Under the pieces are notes generated by a model. That model saw only the letters and a list, made by a program, of their open reading frames with translations, had not been told where the DNA came from and searched no databases. 64,000 nt of DNA from Himantopus leucocephalus (taxonomy: Eukaryota; Chordata; Aves; Charadriiformes; Recurvirostridae): the NCBI GenBank assembly GCA_003993805.1, contig RSEF01000004.1, positions 74,320,016-74,384,015 of the forward strand, read 5' to 3'. Shown here piece after piece: positions 14,501 through 26,500 of the stretch; position 1 is the first letter of the stretch, and each line of letters opens with the position of its first letter. The position numbers were made by a program, and so were the translations under genes.

Positions 14501-17500
14501 GCTCTAGTCCAAAATGGGATGGTAGCAATCTGCTTGGGAGTATGGCTCTTCACTTGTAAAAATATACAAGCTATAGCACTCTGAGGTATCACCAGTTATG
14601 GAAGGGATCCAGGGAATACTCTGACTTTGTTACCCTTTAGTGAAGAATGCCACTTTGCACTGAAGATGGTTTAGTCTTTATTGCCTCACTACTCCACGAG
14701 ACACTCACCGCTGTCTTGTTTCCTTCAGTGGTAGAGGAAGAAGAGGAGAGGAACTCAGCAGAGTTTGAAGAAACAATGAATGGAACTACGGTATCCTCAA
14801 TTATCTTACGTTCCTAAAAAAAGAGAATCAGGAGAGAGCGGGGGTTAAAAATACGGAATGTCAACTGTGAGCTTAAAGAGCAGAAGCATAAAGTTTGGCT
14901 ACATGTAATATTTACATGGCTAGGTAAGGACCTGTGGTACCAAGAATAATGATAACACCTCGATTTTTAATATGCTTTAAGGTTTTGCACTCCCTTTCCT
15001 TTCACCATTACCACCTTTGAGATGGGATGTCCAAAACCGGAAAGAATATTCCAGTTGGGATGACACCACCATTTCTCACAACACCAGTCTATTAGATTTA
15101 ATATAAAAAAATGGTACATGAGAAACTTACAGATCACAAGTATGGCCCTCAAGCACAGATGATAAGACATCAATTTGCATTATGTACGACTAGCTAAACT
15201 GAAAACAAATATTTTCCAATTTCCCACAATAATGACCACATGCAACAGAAGAAAACCACTATCATTTATATTGTTAATATTCTACAACCGCAAGCTTTGA
15301 ACGTTTCCTGTGATTATTTTTTTTTTTTAAAATAAGGCCAGTTTACAAAATATCTACATGATCAAGCCCAAGGCAGACAACAATTTCATCTGGAGTTCCA
15401 CCAAGTCCAGGCACCAAGTATATGCCAAAACACAAAGCTCTGCCTCCGGAGGGAAGTCTGAGCGTGCCCAGACACAACCATACTGACTTACCCTGACTTG
15501 CACAGCAATCAGACACCTCCACCTCTGCAGAGCTTCCGAGAATACCTGTCTAAATATTTAAATATTTTTCCTCAGTGCCTATGGTAGTGTTTAAGAGAAA
15601 TAATCCTGCTGAGAATTCAGGCTTGAGAAGGCTTTTCATTAATTAATCTAGGTACGGGATTTTTTTAGGTACGTAAGTGGGTGCTTTTAAACACAAAAAA
15701 AGTCAATAAACAACCTCCTCCTTTGAGCCTTATACCTCCTCGTAGTATCTACGCTCCTCCTCTTCAACTTCTCTCTGGGCCTTTTCCCATTCCTCTTTCA
15801 GCTTGTCCTGCTCCTTCTGATACTTCTCCTGCAAAAGGATACAAATACAAGTAAATTCAGAACATTCTGTATTAGGAGTAAACTCTGTGGTATCTCCACA
15901 GTGAAAATGAACCTGGAAAAAGTGGTTTAATTAGAAATAGGATGAAATAGGAAGACAAAAATTTGAAACATCCATAGGCATGAAAAAAAGCTGCTTTTCC
16001 TCCTCTCCCCACTTGTTTCTAGCACTTACATTTAACACCTTCAAATAACAAGGAACTTTTAACATACTAGAAGAAGTTTAGTTTGTTAGAAGTTTTTAAA
16101 TCTTTGGTCAGAAATGAAATTTATGCTCAACAATTTCAGTAATTCCTTGTTTACTATACCGTATTAAGAGTTCCAAAAAGCTATCACGCACCCCAATACA
16201 CTTGGGAATGGATTTTACATTATTAAGTTCAGCAAAGTAGCATATGAACAAGAAGCTTTTGCAGATACTGGTACTAATTTAAGAGAGATGCCAGTACAAT
16301 TTAATGAATGATGAATACCTGTGCAAGTTTAAAAGATAAATATGTGTAAAGATAATAGGGTGTAAAGGTTTGAAGAGGATAAGCTTATAATTAACTAAAT
16401 AGTTTATTTTCCTCCTTGATGGAACTATATCTTAAGAATTGTTTTCACACAGTTTTGCATGAAAAATTATCTCAAAGAGATCTTTAAAATTGTTTGACAG
16501 AACTGGTTTGACTATGGGAAAGACTGGGGTGACTTCCCTATCCCTTTTACTCCAGTTCCAAATTCTGTTCAAATTAGAAACCACATCTGCCTAATCCAGA
16601 AGAGATGCATTTACTGTTGAGAGAACACCCACATACGCCAGAAAGCTTATGATGAAAATTTTACACCATTTTAAGAGGAAACAACCATATTAGCTAAAAA
16701 GAAATAATCTCAAGAAAGCAGTAGAGAGACACACAAGTCATTCTTAAAAGATGATAAGACTTCATTTTATTATTCTCCATCCTTTGATGGTTGTTTGCTC
16801 TTCAGTTAGATGGAGGAAAGATATGATTTCTTTGGGACCAAACCTAATTACAGTTTCAAAAGACACTACTGACCGATGGGGAAATTCAAATTCTCAGGGG
16901 CACTGCACTTCTCCCAGCTAGGACACAAAATCAGATCTTTTACAGCTTACTCTACCACCAGGCAAAACCAGTGGTTATTTTGAGGGGGTTTACCCCCTCA
17001 CAGAAACCCCCCAAACCCTTCGTGTCTAAATTTAGCTTGATGTTTTCCAAGAAGAACCTGTGAACAGAGCATGTTGTTCTTTAAAGAATAGTTGCATGGG
17101 CATCAGGGTCAGCAAATCGTCAGTCTCAAGAAAGAGCCTCCAAGTAATTAAGAGTCTCACAGTCTATGCTGAACACACTTTAAATATAGTTGAGGATCAA
17201 CACTTGGTTTAACTCCTCACTGGAATGCAGAACTAAGTCCTTTTTGGTCTTTCCATTGAGTGGGGGAGACGTAAGAGTGCCCAAACCACAGAGAACTTAT
17301 GTGTATGCTCATTTTATCGCTTATCTGCCACAGAATTTGCTCAAGCATTCATAGAGGATGTGGAAAACATCACATGAAATGCCCAAATTTTGTCCAAAGG
17401 GACAATTCAACAGCTGAACCAGATGGTGGAAAACATATAGTTTCTTCCTTACCTGAAGCAAGCGTTCTTGCTCATGCTGCCACCTTTCCTGGCGCTTTCG

Positions 17501-20500
17501 CTCTTCTTCTGGATCCCAGGACCAGAAATTGAAACGCTTGCATGAAGGAAAAACAAGTTATTAGACTTTGACACTACACTTCACAAGGCTACCAGAGAAA
17601 GCTGCACTTCATCTGGCCCACCCCTGGCAGTGATGTTAAAATGGGAAATTGAGAACTAGATAATGGTTCTCTCAGTTAGCAGATAATATTCTTAGCTTCA
17701 TTGTCACTTGGGATTGCCCACAGGTATCCAGATGATAAAATAATCATTTGATTTGCAAAGAAAGGCTTGGGAAACTTCAACTGGAGGGGAAAAAAAGGAG
17801 AAAGATCTGAAAGAAAGCTCTAAGCAGCACTGAACAGAGATACCTGCAGGTACTCACATTTAAAGAAAATCTATATTTTTCTTTTCTATAATCTTCTGCG
17901 CAACATGCAAAGCAATTTGTGATTGTAAAATATATTCTCTCATCTCATATGGCTGCCAGCACAACAGCCTGTAGCCTTGTTTTAAACTTTTATCCATAAT
18001 GAAATAAGATCTCAGGCTTTGGTAGGGATCCCATTACATGATACATTTAGATGTTTAAAATCCTTATAATCAAAGGCAATTTTAGACACTTGATGTCCTA
18101 TTTCTTTCCATTAAGAGTCACATTAGAATCTGATAGGAAGAGTTTATGTGTATTTTTACGTAACAAACAAAATATGAAATATTGTGTACTTTAGTGTAGC
18201 TTCTGTGGTGGTGGGTTTTGGTGTGTTTTTTTTCATTGGGGAGACAGTAGAATTGTGGTCTCTAATTTCTCTGCATTTAAAGTAGAACGGGTAATTTGGA
18301 GTTACATATTATTTTGAGATTATGAAGCTTTCGCGGTTCCAGCAAACCAGTACTGTTTAGCTAGCATTCCTTCCAGACAAGGGAAGAACACATAAATTTC
18401 AGATTCAGACCAAGTCTTGATTTGGGTTCTATTTTTCCTCTCTTATTTCCATGAGAAAAAAATTCTTATTCCGATTTGGGGATGTTACAAGACAGTTTGC
18501 TTAAAAAATCTCTTTTGCTAAACACATATCTCTAAACCAAATAATGATGCAAAAAAGGTACTCACATTTGATTTGTCACCACTATCAGAATCAGCTATTT
18601 AAAAAAAAAACAACAGAAAAAGGAAAAATTAAATTTAACACAGCAAAATGTGCTTAGGCTGCAATGTATCTGTATAAAAAAGCTTCATGTTAGTTTCCTA
18701 CTTGCTCCCACAACCAAATGCAAGGACAAATTGCAAGCAAATAAACCAGAAAAACAGATTACACCCATCACCAACAACACTACTTTTTATCTGGGTATAG
18801 AGCAGCACAATATTAACTAATATCAGGTTCTACTCTACCGCTAGCTAATGCCATCTACTTCTGGCCACAGACGTTAGCAGTGTTCAGACTCTGAGTGTTA
18901 CCTACTTTGATCTACTTTTCCCTTCGTGATTCAGTGCAAGGAAGGAAAAAGCACAACAAAGCTAAAAGGATGGGACTACACTATTCAACAGCCACAGTTA
19001 CGAAGAGAGCCATTGTCATTTTCTATGCAAATGTCTTTGAAAATGAGGCTGATTTAAAGAAATTAAGGAAAAGGTATTTATAGGCAAGTGATTTCATTGG
19101 GTGCCTGAAACCAGAGCATCACAACAACGTGCAACCCAACAGCTCTTTGTCAACTGTGCAGCAGGAATAGACACTTTCTACGAAAGCGAGAGGTAGAACA
19201 AGTCCCCGTGATCATCAGCTTTCACCCCAGCCCCACGTCCGAAGACACCTACGACTGGAGGCAGCAGAAGGGCTGAAGCTGCTCTTAGCGCCGCGTTTAC
19301 CTGACTGCGAGAAAAACTGTGAGCGCCGCCAGTTGTTGCGAACCCTAAGCGGAACCGCGGCCCCGCGGGGCGGCTCTGCAGGCAACGGCACGGAGACAAA
19401 ACAAGAAACACAGCGCGGTCAAAAGGCGATGACGGACTCTCAGACCCGAGCCGCCTTGGCCATGAGAGGGGTTTTGGCTACTCTGGCCCATCGCAGCTAG
19501 CTTACAGCGCGTCTACAGATCACACAGTCTGCCCGTATATAAATGCTACTGTTGTAACGTGGCATCTACCCTTACACGAGAGCTCTAGCAAACTAATGCT
19601 AGTCAAGGGCAGCCGCCCCGTCAAGTCTTTGCATGGTGCTCGCATTGGTTCCTATTGCAGATCCACATTTTAAAGGATTATGTGATCCTTTCAGCGCTTT
19701 ACGTGCTCTGAACACTAGAGAGCAGCCAAGTGTTTCAGCGTCTCTCGGAAAATAGGAGACCTACAATCTGTTACTTGTTTGGATTGATTCATGCCTAACG
19801 TAAAATGATGTTCTCAAAGTCTGTTTGGAAAGCACCTCCCCACTTAAGTGAGATTTCTACTCCTTTTCAGATAATCCTGTTTTCCACAGTGGTGCACCTT
19901 CAGTAGCTTCAATCTTGAAAACACTAGCATAATATTACCTATACATAACTAACAACCTAATAAATTCTCAGGGGGAAGAAAACTTCAGATGATTTTTCTC
20001 TCTCTTTCACGATATCTACATACGTGCATCTCTAAAACCAATATAAAATCAAACTACTACACAATCTCAAGCAAAACTTTGTCATGAAGGCCAAAAAAAA
20101 AANNNNNNNNNNNNNNNNNNNNNNNNNNNNNNNNNNNNNNNNNNNNNNNNNNNNNNNNNNNNNNNNNNNNNNNNNNNNNNNNNNNNNNNNNNNNNNNNNN
20201 NNACGCTGCAAGCAGACACTGGGGATTTCCTTTGGAGGGGGAACTCTCCAATGACCATAGGATTTGGCACCAAAACCATTCCCCAGGGTCATTCCCTACC
20301 ACGCTGTTTTGAATGAACTCCTGATGTGACATTATATAGAGAAAAATACCAATTTGCACAATAAACATTTCCTTGTGAGACCTTCCTTCTTTTTTTTTTT
20401 TGTCTTGTTTTTCATTCCCTCTCTTTCTTGCCTGTATGTACCTCCGGTGTAGCAGGGAGCTCTGCTTCCTTCTGCTGCTCCATTTCAGGTTTCTTCACAT

Positions 20501-23500
20501 CTTTCTCGTTTGAAGCAGCTTCCTCTGAAGGGACAGGACTGGGAAGAAATTCTAATCTCTTCACAACAGGGCTGGCACAAGCTGCGGTTGACTTGAATTG
20601 CTTTTGATCTGAACCTAACCCAGACATACAAGGAATAATGTTGCAAGGTTAGGACATTTTTTCAAATAAAGTGTAGACCTATTTCTTACAGTCCAGTTTC
20701 TTACTGGATATATCGTGAGCCCATAAACTGGATGTTTTAAAAAAAACAATCTTTGTTCTTCAAAACAGGCAAAATTAATGTCTCAGAAAAGACAAGGCTT
20801 TAAGGGTGAAATTCACCTGATAAAATGTAGGTGCTTTCACTTGACCTGGGCACCATGTGACACCCTTCACGATCAACAAAGACAGAGAGGCAGTTCTTGG
20901 GGAAGAGTCACCCAAACTATTTCAGACATTTCTCTTTGGCTGAGATGAGCTGTAACATGCCTACATGTCACAACATGCTTAGTGAGTTATAAATTTCTTT
21001 ACTGACGATTCCTGAAGTTGTGTGATGAATCCTATCTTAAGATGCTACACAGAGAAGTAGCTATACCACAATTAACATGGTCTCAGTGTCATCACTGGAG
21101 GATATTCCAGTTTGGTTGTCTCCACTAAAACATGTCAGTCAAGCATCAGAAAGCAAAGAAACTGTGCTAAGAGGAAGCTTTGGACTGGAATAACCTGGTT
21201 AGTATTCAGCTCTTCAAAAAACCCAACAAGTTTGTGCTGGTTTACGAGAGAAGGACCCAGGAGCACGTGGGCCTACAGCTGAGGACTGTGACAGCTACGC
21301 TACTGTCAGCTGGTACCACCACCATTGGCAACAGAGCAGTTTCCAGCATCCCAGGCAGTGCACAAGCACCCAGACATCTCTCTAACTACCTAAAGCAGAA
21401 TCTCAGCTTCAGATCCTGTAGAGATGCACCCAAAGGCTCCACTAAGAACCTGCACGCAAGCAGAGACAAAAGCTGCTCCTGCTGCCTGGCAGATGCACAC
21501 CACTTTGGAGCAGTTCCCACACCTCTAGTGGCATAGGTGTCACAGCATGGAAGTATCTGGCTTGTACTGAACAGCAGAGGAAGCTGCTTATTCTACAAGC
21601 AAGTCACACCGTTTGGACCGCATCTATCCCTCCAAAGCAGGCATAACGAAAAGCCATGTTCCTTTCCCATTTCAGCTTTTGCGATGTTATCTCAGTTTTC
21701 CTTGGCAGACAATATTAAACTTTGCAATCAATACTTAACATTTAGCATTTCTCACAGGTGTGGAGCCTGACACAAGGTGGCTTTGTGATTTGTAGACAAA
21801 TATCACCAGCTCGTCACTGATGACTCTTGAGAGGAGAATTTGGTTCTCCACAAGATTGCAGCTTCTACATTATCTGCCAGGTGCAATTCAAGCTTGTTAA
21901 CCTCTGTGCTTTGGCATCTACGAGTCAAAGTAATTAAGTCAGCTGATGAGCTCTTGCTAACAGCCCACGTTCTTCAGAATCTTGCAGCACATCAAGAAAA
22001 GACTGGATATGCTTCTAACCTTGGAGGAATGGTACCCCATTGATGTTTGAGGGCAAAGCTCAATTGTTTAAGTCACGTTTACCCTCAACAAATAGAAGCA
22101 TTATGCTTATGTACCAATTATAGCCAGACATATCTCATTTAAATACCTACTTCAAGCAGTACTTTTTACTTACCCATACCAAGCTGAACTTTTATAGACC
22201 CACTTTAAAAAATGAACAAAAAAAGACCATGAACTTAGCGTGACACCAGGCAGTAGATAAAATGCCTACTCAAAGGTAATGTTTCAGAAACACCCTTTTG
22301 TGGAAAGTAGCTTGAAATTTGACCAATAAACTCCTTTCCCCAGATCAGGAATCATGCATAAAGGCTTTAAAGCAGAAAATCAGGAGTGCGCACAATACTG
22401 TCCATTTAAAGCCCCTACGAGGGCTGAAGTGCCCCTTCTTGTTCTCCTTCCCCATTTCATAAGGTCTTGGGGGAAAAAAATTGTTAAACAGAAGCTGCTA
22501 CTGGGGGATAGTTTCTGCCCTGATTGCTTTCTGGTTACAGCACGCTGTGGCACCAGCTTTTCATGCACACAAACGGCAAAGCACACAACGGGCATCCCGA
22601 ACAATGTGCAGTCAGGTGGGTCATTTCAACCACAGAATCACAGAACAGCCCAGGTTGGAAGGGACCTTGAAAGATCATCTGGTCCCACCTTTCGTGGGAA
22701 AGGGAGCCTGGATGGGATTGTCTAGCACCCTGTTCAGTCACACCTTGAAAACCTCCAGCCATGGGGACTGTACCACGTCCTTGGAGAGGCTGTGGCAGTG
22801 AATGATCATTCTTACTGTAAAAATTTTCTTTCTTATGTAGAGATTTCTGACATCTTCCGCATTTTCTAATAAACCCTCTTGGTGCCGCTGCAGATGCACT
22901 TATGGGAGTCCCACTGCAGGGTGGGCCTAAACGCCAGCCCGGGGTGGGCAAGGGCAGGGGTGAGCAGCAACAACCTACCTGGGGACGGGGACGCCGGGCT
23001 GGCAGGTCCCACGCTTCCAGGGCTGGCCTCGACCTGCTGGCAGGCAGCTCTATCTGCTTCTACCGGGGAGGCCTGCAGAGAAGAATACAGTAGAAACACA
23101 GTGAGCACAGTGGAAATGAAAGTATGTGTTAATTCCTCGAGGCAGTATTTGCCGCTGCTTTGCGATGTGTTTGAAGCAGGCTGGTTTAGAGCTCAGCAGG
23201 GAGCTGGGGAGTACGTTTCGGAGCAGTACGCGCCGCTCAGGCGTTGAATCACTGGGCTTTAATCTCCTTTTCAGCCCGTTCATCAGCAGCCATTAATGTG
23301 GTTGGTTTGGAATAGCTCCTGCAAGCTTTTAAAATTGTAGGATATCTTGGATTGTGTTAGCTGGAGATAAGCATACATTTCACCCCTAGTTTCCTCTTCC
23401 AGAATAACACAAAAACGTATGCATTAGTGAATACATAGCACATACTAGGGTTTGAAAAGTGGCAAAGTAATTAAATACTTCCTTTATTTCACGGTTGTCT

Positions 23501-26500
23501 AAACAATCTGTTATCTGAAGGGAAAAGCCAGAGTCAGTATTAAAGGTAATGAAATACTTGAAACACTATTATGAGAGGACTGAAAAAATATGGTGAGACC
23601 GTATCGAGCCAATAATCCAAATGCCTTTGAAAAGTCAGCTTCCTGACCCAGGACAAGGCTGCTGCAGAGCTGAAACCACACTGTCAAAACAAGGGTAGCA
23701 CTTCAGCTGATCTATTTAGCAGCTTCCACCATACGTCCGCTTTCCCAGTAGGCAAATCAAGAAAAATCTGCATCAAACCAACTGCACAGTGCTTCTAATG
23801 CATAAAAGATCTAGACAACAGCACATTCAACAGAGGAAAAAAAAATCAGGCTACTTTTAGAAATAAAAAGTAACATATTTCAGAAGTAGTCTATTGTGGA
23901 CTCACTTTCCTGTCCTCCTCCCACCCCTCCATCTTATTAACAGCTGCAAGAGAGGAAATCTGATGAAATTTCCTCTTTTCTGGGGGCTGGATTCGGACCT
24001 CCACCTTCTGCACGGATCCTGTTTCCCATCCCTGCAGACCCACATGAGCCTACGGCCCCTCATCCGTCTGTGCCCCATGAAAAACATAGCTCAGTCATCA
24101 GGGATGTCTACTGGCAGTGCCAACGGGACACCAATGCCTGTGGACACACTTTCGCTCCAGAGAGTTTTGCTCTCGGCAGAGCTCAGGAATCCCAGCCTCT
24201 CCTCCTCTCTGGAGGGAGGCGTGCTCCGGAGAAGGGCAGGGAACGTGTTTGAGAAGACTCCCTGCGAGGAAATGGTGGGGACCGGTGTGGGGCTGTGGCC
24301 AGGAGCAGTGACCCGGGCAAGCCTAGTGGGCAACGAGCTGTGCTGGGAACAACAGAAGGAGCCCGCGGCTGCCAAGGGCTGTGCCGCCACCTCGCAGCAG
24401 GACAGGCGCCAGATCACAGCCATGAGTCTCTCCAAGTGGCAGCGTGTCTCCCCCGGTGCCTGCCAGGGCTGGCTGCCCGCCGTCCTCCCCACCGCCTGGC
24501 ACTTTCCACTGCACCCTCACCTCCGCCCACCCTCACTCTCTGCCGCAGGCAAAGCACGGGACACGTCCCCCTCCTGCCTAAAAGCAGTTCTCAAACTGGA
24601 TGAGGCAGAGGGTGAAATACACACTCCAAAAAGGCAGCATGGAAGTCTGAGGACCTCCTCTCCACCATGTCCACCTGTGAGTGTGCCTATCCCAAGAGCA
24701 AACAAGGTACGGAGCTCCGCCTCCATGTGTCACACGCTCCAAGGAGGGACGGTCACTGGAGATGAGGCACAGGCTAAAAAACAGGGCCCAGAGAAATGCT
24801 CCGAAGACTGCAAGTCCTGTGCCCCAGAGATTTGCCCCTTGCCATTCTGTTACTCTTTTCTCCCCTATAATCGACCTCTCCCTTCCCCAGCCCATCTTGA
24901 TGCCAGCCTGTGTTTCAGTGAGAGCTTTCTCACTGAAAGCCCCAGCAGAAGAACACTGCAGATAAATAAAATTTCTCCTTCGGCCTCAGTTCTGGCTCCT
25001 GATACAAGAGCAGCCAGGAAAGAAGCTACTGGAAACTTTTCCTAACCTTGCTCAATGTATATCTTTTCTCCACACGGACAGCCAGGCCAGCGTAACAGGC
25101 TGCCCAGACAGGTTGTGCCATCTCCATCCTCGGAAGTTTTCAAGACTCAAATGATCAAGCCCTTACCAACCCGGTCTGATCTCATGCCTGATCCTGCTTT
25201 GAGCAGAAGACTTAGCTAGAGACCTACAACCTGAGTTACTCTGTCGTTCTACAGAGTCTACCTACAAACCTCCGTTAAACCTAAAAAAAATGGCTATTAT
25301 CAAGAGGTCGGGGTTTGCCCTAAACAAGGTAGATTTTAACTGGAAAAGCAAGAGGCACCTACCCAACAACTGTACCCTCTGCTACAAAAGCATAAGCCTT
25401 TCCAAAGAAATTGTTGCAAATTTCAATTATTAATGTTTATATTGTTATTATTTTTGGTAAAGCAATGGAATTTGCCCTCCACTCTCAAAAAGCAACTGTC
25501 CAAACTGAAAAAATAAAAAAGAAAAGAAAAGAAATTCAGCTTTAATTTCAACCTCAGGCTTTAAAGCTATGAACAGTGATAAATCGGGGATGATCCAAAG
25601 TGTTAAACAGCATTACATACACCCAGGGAAGTCAAGTGCTGGTGGCAGCTGGAGGTGGGGAAAGAGCACAGCCACAATGGCCTCTCAGAGGGTTTAAAAA
25701 GCTCAGTGAATGCACAGACATGATGCATTTTTATCACCTCTGGGTTTAGTTACCTCAGGAACTTAAACACGGTGCTGTGTCATGTAGTTATCCTGCGCAA
25801 GTGCAAGAACTAAATCTACCCATAACCTATATCCAGGAGGTTGATATTGACATAGATGTTATTTATAGAAATTCTTTCAAAGAGGAGTAAAAAAATAGAA
25901 CGAGCTACTACTTTCTGCAGGAAAACTGAATTTTGCAATGGCATGCTGCAAAAGTTCTGTGCCTGCTCACAAGACTTGACTCTTCCTCCTCCCTCTGCTG
26001 AGCAATTAAATGATAGTGACATAAAAGCTAAAAATATAAAACTGATTAGTAAGTAATCTATAAAAAAATTAAGTCAACTTCACCGGGGAACTCTCTCATT
26101 CCCACTATATCTAATTCTATTTATAATACCAAGTAGTGTAATATTATCTAGTATTTTATCCACTGGTGTATGACACACTTAAGAAAATTCTTGTATTGAT
26201 ACAGCCGATAAAATGTCTTTTCTACCACAGACTATCATCATTCATATTTCATAAATATTTTGTAATCAAATGATGATGTTATCACTGAACATGAAAAAGG
26301 CAGAGAAACATTTCATTGTACCTAAGAGGATCACATTTTGACGTGGACACTGAAAAACCAAACAACTTGGCGAGTGACGTTTCTGAGGATATTCAGAGGA
26401 GCTCTCAGGCTTTGGGATGAAGGACCGGACCCAGGCAGCCTCTCGGCACGGGTTCGCGTGGGCAGAGGCATCACTCTGCAGGGCCACAAAGCCACTCCAT

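Larger units (their letters stand above)
18595..20441 (-). other. Intron between exons 16 and 17 (holds a gap and a CpG island)
   Basis: Contains the CpG-rich island at about 19.2-19.5 kb and the 100-N gap at 20103-20202. Phase arithmetic says one more exon (phase 0 in, phase 1 out) should lie here; I could not find it in the visible bases. Confidence 0.8.

Noticed and set aside
20032..20368. ORFs running through the N gap.
   Set aside because: They exist only because N codons are read as open; the bases are unknown.
24091..24895. Minus-strand open frames opposite the long plus ORF as a large LIMCH1 linker exon.
   Set aside because: Interrupted by stops between the frames, no fitting splice borders, and composition unlike the LIMCH1 linker.
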